Of a DNA stretch of 28,815 bases, positions 25,671-28,815 are shown piece after piece. This DNA is from Acidobacteriaceae bacterium. Its GTDB lineage: Bacteria; Acidobacteriota; Terriglobia; Terriglobales; Acidobacteriaceae. Within the stretch, counting starts at the first letter, position 1; each line of letters opens with the position of its first letter. The translations under genes and the position numbers were made by a program. The notes under the pieces were generated by a model. That model did not search any database and was not told the DNA's origin. It worked only from the letters and a program-made list of their open reading frames with translations. Location of the stretch: NCBI GenBank assembly GCA_031296355.1, contig JARLFX010000258.1, forward strand, positions 1 to 28,815. The letters run 5' to 3'.

Positions 25671-26588
25671 TTGGGATTTTTCGATCTGCAAGTAAATGGT
25701 TACGCCGGCGTTGACTTCAACTCCGAGATATCCGGCCCTGAGAGTGTTGCTGCAATGGAAGCTGTCTGTCTGCGGCTGGAACAGCAGAACGTGGAAGGCA
25801 TCCTCGCCACGGTCATCACAGACACCGTCCCGGTAATGGTGGCCCGCTTGCAGCGGCTGGCTGAACTGCGCCGCCAGAGCCCTGCCATGCAGCGCATCGT
25901 GCGCGGCATTCACGTCGAGGGCCCCTTCATCAACCCCGCACCCGGCTATCGCGGCGCGCATCCCGTAGATGCAATCACCCCCACTGACACAACCGCCATG
26001 CAGCAGTTTCTGGACGCGGCAGACGGCATGATCAAGCTGGTCACGCTCGCGCCAGAGGGAGACCCCGGCATGCGCGTTACCCGGATGCTCGCCGACCAGG
26101 GCGTCGTCGTCTCCGCCGGCCACACCGATGCTTCGCTGGATGACCTGAAGCGCGCCATCGACGCCGGTCTCACCATGTTTACGCACCTGGGCAACGGCTG
26201 CCCCGCCACCATGGCGCGGCACGACAACATCATCCAGCGCGCGCTTTCCCTGCGCGATAAGCTCTGGCTCTGCTTCATTGCGGATGGCGCACACATCCCC
26301 TACTTTGTCCTGCGCAACTACCTCGACCTCACCGGGCTGGACCGCACCATCGTCGTCACCGACTGCATTGTCGCGGCAGACCTCGGTCCCGGGCGCTTCA
26401 CCTTTGGCCGCTGGGACTTAAACATCGGCGAAGATCTGGTCGCCCGCGCGCCAGACAACTCCCATCTGGTCGGCTCTACCGTCACCATGCCCCAGAGCCT
26501 CATCAACCTGACCACGCACCTCGGCCTCAGCGCCACCGATGCACACACGTTGCTGGAGCATAACCCCAAACGCGCCATGGGCCTGTAG
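25671..26588 (+). CDS. nagA: Compact N-acetylglucosamine-6-phosphate deacetylase (NagA family)
   Basis: Removes acetate from N-acetyl amino-sugar 6-phosphate in the cytoplasm, giving the substrate of NagB. The amidohydrolase barrel is clear: FFDLQVNGYAGVDFN (E. coli-like Q-x-N instead of HxH), GIHVEGPFI (Glu83, metal), VVSAGHTDASLDDL (His151), THLGNG (His172), IADGAHIPYF (His208) and VTDCI (Asp231, catalytic). At 305 aa it is about 75 residues shorter than E. coli NagA. It begins directly at the first barrel strand and ends at NPKRAMGL, so the small beta-sandwich built from both ends is absent. The start is TTG with GAGG 7 nt upstream. The frame is closed about 40 bp upstream, with no other start codon, so no N-terminal extension is possible. 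It lies 14 bp behind the hydrolase gene. Activity is likely; amino-sugar preference (GlcNAc or GalNAc) is open. Confidence 0.87.
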   Translation: MGFFDLQVNGYAGVDFNSEISGPESVAAMEAVCLRLEQQNVEGILATVITDTVPVMVARLQRLAELRRQSPAMQRIVRGIHVEGPFINPAPGYRGAHPVDAITPTDTTAMQQFLDAADGMIKLVTLAPEGDPGMRVTRMLADQGVVVSAGHTDASLDDLKRAIDAGLTMFTHLGNGCPATMARHDNIIQRALSLRDKLWLCFIADGAHIPYFVLRNYLDLTGLDRTIVVTDCIVAADLGPGRFTFGRWDLNIGEDLVARAPDNSHLVGSTVTMPQSLINLTTHLGLSATDAHTLLEHNPKRAMGL

Positions 26589-26697
26589 CCACACTCGCAA
26601 AGCGATATGAAAGACCATGCGCGCTGAAGATGCTTTCTGCATGCGAATCTGCTTATGGCATTTTGACGAGGCACAACCACACTCCGCCCCAACGCAA

Positions 26698-26723
26698 AAT
26701 GAGCAGCCCGGAGGCCGCTCATT
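26698..26723 (-). terminator. Terminator of the tRNA-Leu transcript
   Basis: AATGAGC/GCTCATT stem with one mismatch and an inner GCC/GGC around a CGGA loop. On the minus strand it is followed by TTTTGCG, 35 bp beyond the tRNA 3' end. The U-run is short, so efficiency may be moderate. Confidence 0.65.
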
Positions 26724-26757
26724 GCAGATAACTTATTCGTTTTCTTAGAAAGCGTTT

Positions 26758-26844
26758 TGGTGCCGAAGAGAGGACTCGAACCTCCACACCCTTGCGAGTA
26801 CGTGGACCTGAACCACGCGCGTCTGCCAATTCCGCCACTTCGGC
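26758..26844 (-). tRNA. tRNA-Leu (anticodon CAG)
   Basis: On the minus strand an 87-nt gene folds as a class II tRNA. The acceptor stem is GCCGAAG/CTTCGGC with discriminator A and an encoded CCA. The D arm is GGCGGAATTGGCAGACGC, and the anticodon stem CGTGG/CCACG closes loop TTCAGGT (anticodon CAG). A long variable arm (about TACTCGCAAGGGTGT) and T arm GGAGG-TTCGAGT-CCTCT follow. It decodes CUG. Its 3' end faces the glycan locus. Confidence 0.97.
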
Positions 26845-27073
26845 ACTTCTCTGCATCCAATTTCCATTCGGAAGAGCTCCGGCCAGGCTGGGCCAGGGAG
26901 CAGGGCAGCGAGTCCTTAGTGTTTCAAACCCCTTGGGGTGCTGTCAATTCTCCCCCTCGCAGGTCGACCATGCCACCCCGCCCCGTTTAGACTCATACGG
27001 ACGGATGGCTGGGCGTTTCCTGCCCCTCCAGCATTCGGCTTTATGCCAAATTCACTACGGAGCATCTGCACTC

Positions 27074-27328
27074 ATGTCTGATTCACTGCCTCACGGTACT
27101 CCCTCTGAAGCGCCTATCCCGGAAGAGCATGCAATCCAAATCCGCAAGCTCGCACACGATCTCTCCAACGCACTGGAGATCATCATCCAGACCAGCTTTC
27201 TCCTCGGCACCGCCGACCTCAAGGAGCCCGCTCTCGAATGGCACCGCATGCTCGATACCGGTGTGCAGAAAGCCCTCACCATCAACAGCGACCTCCGCAC
27301 CTACATCAAAGCCAACAGCCCCGAGTAG
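27074..27328 (+). CDS. Small protein resembling an isolated histidine-kinase DHp domain
   Basis: An 84-aa cytoplasmic protein. After a short Pro-rich start it is two predicted helices: IRKLAHDLSNALEIIIQTSF and a second helix WHRMLDTGVQKALTINSDLR. The HDLSNAL segment resembles the H-box of histidine kinases (phosphoacceptor His followed by acidic residue and Asn/Pro), and the helix pair looks like a dimerisation/phosphoacceptor hairpin. No ATPase domain follows: the gene ends in a strong terminator. It could be a phosphorelay component or a relic regulator. The ATG at 27074 is chosen because longer readings run back through the tRNA complement. The ribosome site is poor (GGAG 12 nt away), so expression may be low. 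The gene seems unrelated to the glycan locus. Confidence 0.6.
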   Translation: MSDSLPHGTPSEAPIPEEHAIQIRKLAHDLSNALEIIIQTSFLLGTADLKEPALEWHRMLDTGVQKALTINSDLRTYIKANSPE

Positions 27329-27360
27329 CAAAAAAAGCCACGGCAACTGCCGTGGCTTTT
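27329..27360. terminator. Bidirectional intrinsic terminator between the DHp-like gene and osmC-like gene
   Basis: AAAAGCCACGGC (27333-27344), a 4-nt loop, and its exact complement (27349-27360). The A-tract on the left and T-run on the right serve both convergent genes. Confidence 0.92.
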
Positions 27361-27379
27361 CCTAATCCCTGTTCCCTGC
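27360..27379. repeat. Heptamer repeat copy next to the OsmC gene stop
   Basis: TCCTAAT, CCCTGTT and CCCTGC repeat the pattern at 18722-18748 and again end within a few bases of a minus-strand stop codon. Confidence 0.6.
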
Positions 27380-27381
27380 CT

Positions 27382-27807
27382 TTAGACCAGCGTTGCGTCC
27401 AGCGTGATCTCTGCTGCAGCCAGCAGCCGCGAGATCGGGCAACCCTTCTTGGCATTCCCCGCCAACTCGTCAAACTTCGCCTTGTCCGCGCCCGGCACCT
27501 TCGCCTTGGTCGTCAGGTGGATCTTCGTCACGGTAAACCCCGCGTCCGTCTTCTCCAGCGTGACCACCGCCGATGTCTCAATCGAATCCGGCACCAGCCC
27601 TGCACCGGTCAACTGCCCGCTCAGCGCCATCGAAAAACATCCCGCATGTGCTGCCGCGATCAGCTCCTCCGGATTGGTCCCCACGCCGTTCTCAAACCGC
27701 GTGCCAAACGAGTATTGCGCCTCTTTCAGCGTTCCGCTCTGGGTTGAGATGGTTCCTTTGCCTTCCTTCAGGCTTCCCGTCCATACTGCACTTGCGCTGC
27801 GATCCAT
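27382..27807 (-). CDS. osmC: OsmC family peroxiredoxin
   Basis: A 141-aa cytoplasmic thiol peroxidase that reduces organic hydroperoxides. The two family cysteines are visible: peroxidatic Cys in AHAGCFSMAL and resolving Cys in KKGCPISRLL. NPEELIAAAHAG and the N-terminal MDRSASAVWTGSLKEGKGTI are typical of the OsmC (rather than Ohr) branch. The ATG at 27807 has AGGAG at 6 nt; a longer reading to 27933 has no such site and lacks family similarity. It converges on the DHp-like gene across a shared terminator and is divergent from the zinc-ribbon gene with about 150 bp between. This is a stress gene of the flank, not of the glycan locus. Confidence 0.93.
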   Translation of the reverse strand: MDRSASAVWTGSLKEGKGTISTQSGTLKEAQYSFGTRFENGVGTNPEELIAAAHAGCFSMALSGQLTGAGLVPDSIETSAVVTLEKTDAGFTVTKIHLTTKAKVPGADKAKFDELAGNAKKGCPISRLLAAAEITLDATLV

Positions 27808-27961
27808 AATCGTCTCCTTGGTTGGTCGTGTAAGAAAATCGCTGGGCCTTGCTGCCGTCGCGTCACCTTGTTCAACTACATAAGATGCGTAACTGCAACC
27901 GTAGATTCTGTTCGCTGAAATTCTTATCTCCACGCGGCACGAATTTCGTTATCCTGTCCGC

Positions 27962-28168
27962 ATGAGCCGTTCTGCCCATCCCGGCACGCAACCCGCACCC
28001 GTCGCTCCGAATGCCCCCGAAACTGCGGCGCCTCCGGCTGCATGCCAAATCGGCGTCGAACATCACTCAGTGTACTGCCCAACCTGCTCTTCCCGCTTGC
28101 AGGAAAGCCGTTGCAAACTCATCTGCCGCAACTGCGGCTACTTCCTTAGCTGCGCCGACTTTTACTGA
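27962..28168 (+). CDS. Small zinc-ribbon-like protein, 68 aa
   Basis: Unrecognised small protein. The N-terminal ~30 residues are Pro/Ala-rich and probably disordered. The rest carries two Cys pairs, CPTC and CRNCG, spaced as in a zinc ribbon, with two further cysteines (CKLIC, LSCADFY). No catalytic motif is visible. No ribosome binding site precedes the ATG, and a -10-like TATCCT lies about 6-11 nt upstream, so the message might be leaderless. The coding sequence is confident mainly from the Cys pattern; it could be a nucleic-acid-binding or protein-interaction ribbon. Confidence 0.6.
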   Translation: MSRSAHPGTQPAPVAPNAPETAAPPAACQIGVEHHSVYCPTCSSRLQESRCKLICRNCGYFLSCADFY

Positions 28169-28361
28169 ATCTCCATTCAACCCCTGCTCACGTCGCAACA
28201 CCCTGAACTCCCCTTCGTTTGCCGTAACTCTCCATCTCTCAATTGCATCTAACTTCTGCAGTGCTTCGGTGCGCGCTTCTGCCACCACGCACATTTTTGG
28301 GCAGAATTCAGTCCGTTGCTCCACTGCTCTGTGTCTTCCCTTTTTTTGGAGGTTTTCAGCC

Positions 28362-28815
28362 ATGTCCGCAGCCCATATCCTTCCCGTTCCCAGTGAGCCG
28401 TCCACCGAGCAGCCCGCGAACCTGCCCACCCAGATAGCCCCGGAAAGCGCGGAAGCCTTCATCGCTGAAAAGCACATTGGCGAACGCATCAAGCGCCTGC
28501 GCCTGAAAAAATCCATGGGCCTGGTCGATCTCGGCCGCCACACCGGCCTCTCCGCCAGCTTCCTCTCGCAGCTTGAGACGGGCCGTGTTGTCCCCACCCT
28601 CCGCAACCTGGCCCGCATCGCCATGGTCTTCTCCAAAGACCTCTCCTACTTCTTTGAGTCCGAACCCGCCTCGCTCTTCCGCATCCATCGCCGCAGCGAA
28701 CGCATGCGCCTGCCCCAGACCGGCGTGGACGACCCTACCTACTACTTTGAGAGTCTCGGCTACCTCGTTCCCGACCGTCAGCTCGACCCCTACCACGCTG
28801 AATTCCTGCCCCTGA
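28362..28815 (+). CDS. XRE-family regulator with C-terminal cupin (partial, cut by window end)
   Basis: The first 151 codons of a transcriptional regulator. A ~35-residue Pro-rich leader is followed by an HTH_3 domain (about 38-95: IGERIKRLRLKKSMGLVDLG, HTGLSASFLSQLETGRVVPT, LRNLARIA). A linker and the start of what is normally a cupin sensor domain come next (YYFESLGYLVPDRQLDPYHAEF). This is the layout of PuuR/SutR-like XRE-cupin regulators. The ATG at 28362 has GGAGG about 10 nt upstream. The ligand-binding part lies outside the window, so the effector cannot be guessed. The 193 bp before it hold no other feature I can support. Confidence 0.88.
   Translation, partial: MSAAHILPVPSEPSTEQPANLPTQIAPESAEAFIAEKHIGERIKRLRLKKSMGLVDLGRHTGLSASFLSQLETGRVVPTLRNLARIAMVFSKDLSYFFESEPASLFRIHRRSERMRLPQTGVDDPTYYFESLGYLVPDRQLDPYHAEFLPL

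Noticed and set aside
26912..26947. Minus-strand TTGACA (26942-26947) as tRNA-Leu promoter
   Set aside because: No acceptable -10 box lies 16-18 bp away, so I cannot support it.
26792..27073. Upstream extension of the DHp-like gene
   Set aside because: It passes through the complement of tRNA-Leu and has no family-like sequence.

Overview
The window looks like chromosomal DNA of an Acidobacteriota member, probably class Terriglobia (Acidobacteriaceae; the Terriglobus/Granulicella/Edaphobacter group). This rests on gene content, not on a marker gene. The clues are a large Oar-like TonB-dependent receptor with an N-terminal carboxypeptidase-regulatory domain and no SusD partner, long NHL-repeat and Ig-like secreted proteins (one ending in an LLLPMGLLALGRRK-type membrane segment), GC-rich coding sequence with AT-rich promoters, and strong AGGAG-type ribosome binding sites.

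Region 1 (35-3214, minus strand): a secreted clan GH-A glycoside hydrolase, a decayed SGNH/GDSL acetylesterase pseudogene, and a GntR/FadR-type regulator.

Region 2 (3399-13856, minus): an apparent transcription unit of a 1358-aa NHL/Ig-like protein, an 816-aa NHL-type lipoprotein and a 1204-aa TonB-dependent receptor, with the GntR gene next. Its candidate promoter carries a perfect 15-bp inverted repeat between -35 and -10 that fits the FadR-type GntR operator. A chain of hairpins fills the leader in front of the lipoprotein gene.

Region 3 (13857-17803, minus): a 1278-aa lipoprotein that fuses the lipoprotein module of region 2 to an Ig-like domain and a putative glycosidase domain. An intrinsic terminator upstream of it closes the next unit.

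Region 4 (17849-23390, minus): sodium/solute symporter, a 56-aa membrane protein overlapping it by 4 bp, SGNH esterase, stand-alone putative glycosidase (paralogue of the fusion's C-terminus), NagB-like deaminase and a second SGNH hydrolase. A promoter region with a 14-bp inverted repeat lies inside, before nagB.

Region 5 (23461-26588, plus): divergent from the symporter, a GH42/GHL-like hydrolase and a compact NagA deacetylase. The divergent promoters and the nagB promoter carry related AACGTT/CGTT palindromic elements in their spacers.

Region 6 (26698-28815): housekeeping-type flank with tRNA-Leu(CAG), a histidine-kinase-DHp-like small protein, an OsmC peroxidase, a small zinc-ribbon protein and the start of an XRE-cupin regulator cut by the window end.

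Together, regions 1-5 read as a glycan-utilisation locus for an acetylated, amino-sugar-containing polysaccharide. Surface lipoproteins and glycosidases would bind and cut the glycan, SGNH esterases would remove acetyl groups, the TonB receptor and symporter would import fragments, and NagA/NagB would feed amino-sugar phosphates into glycolysis. The substrate is inferred, and no amino-sugar kinase is visible here.
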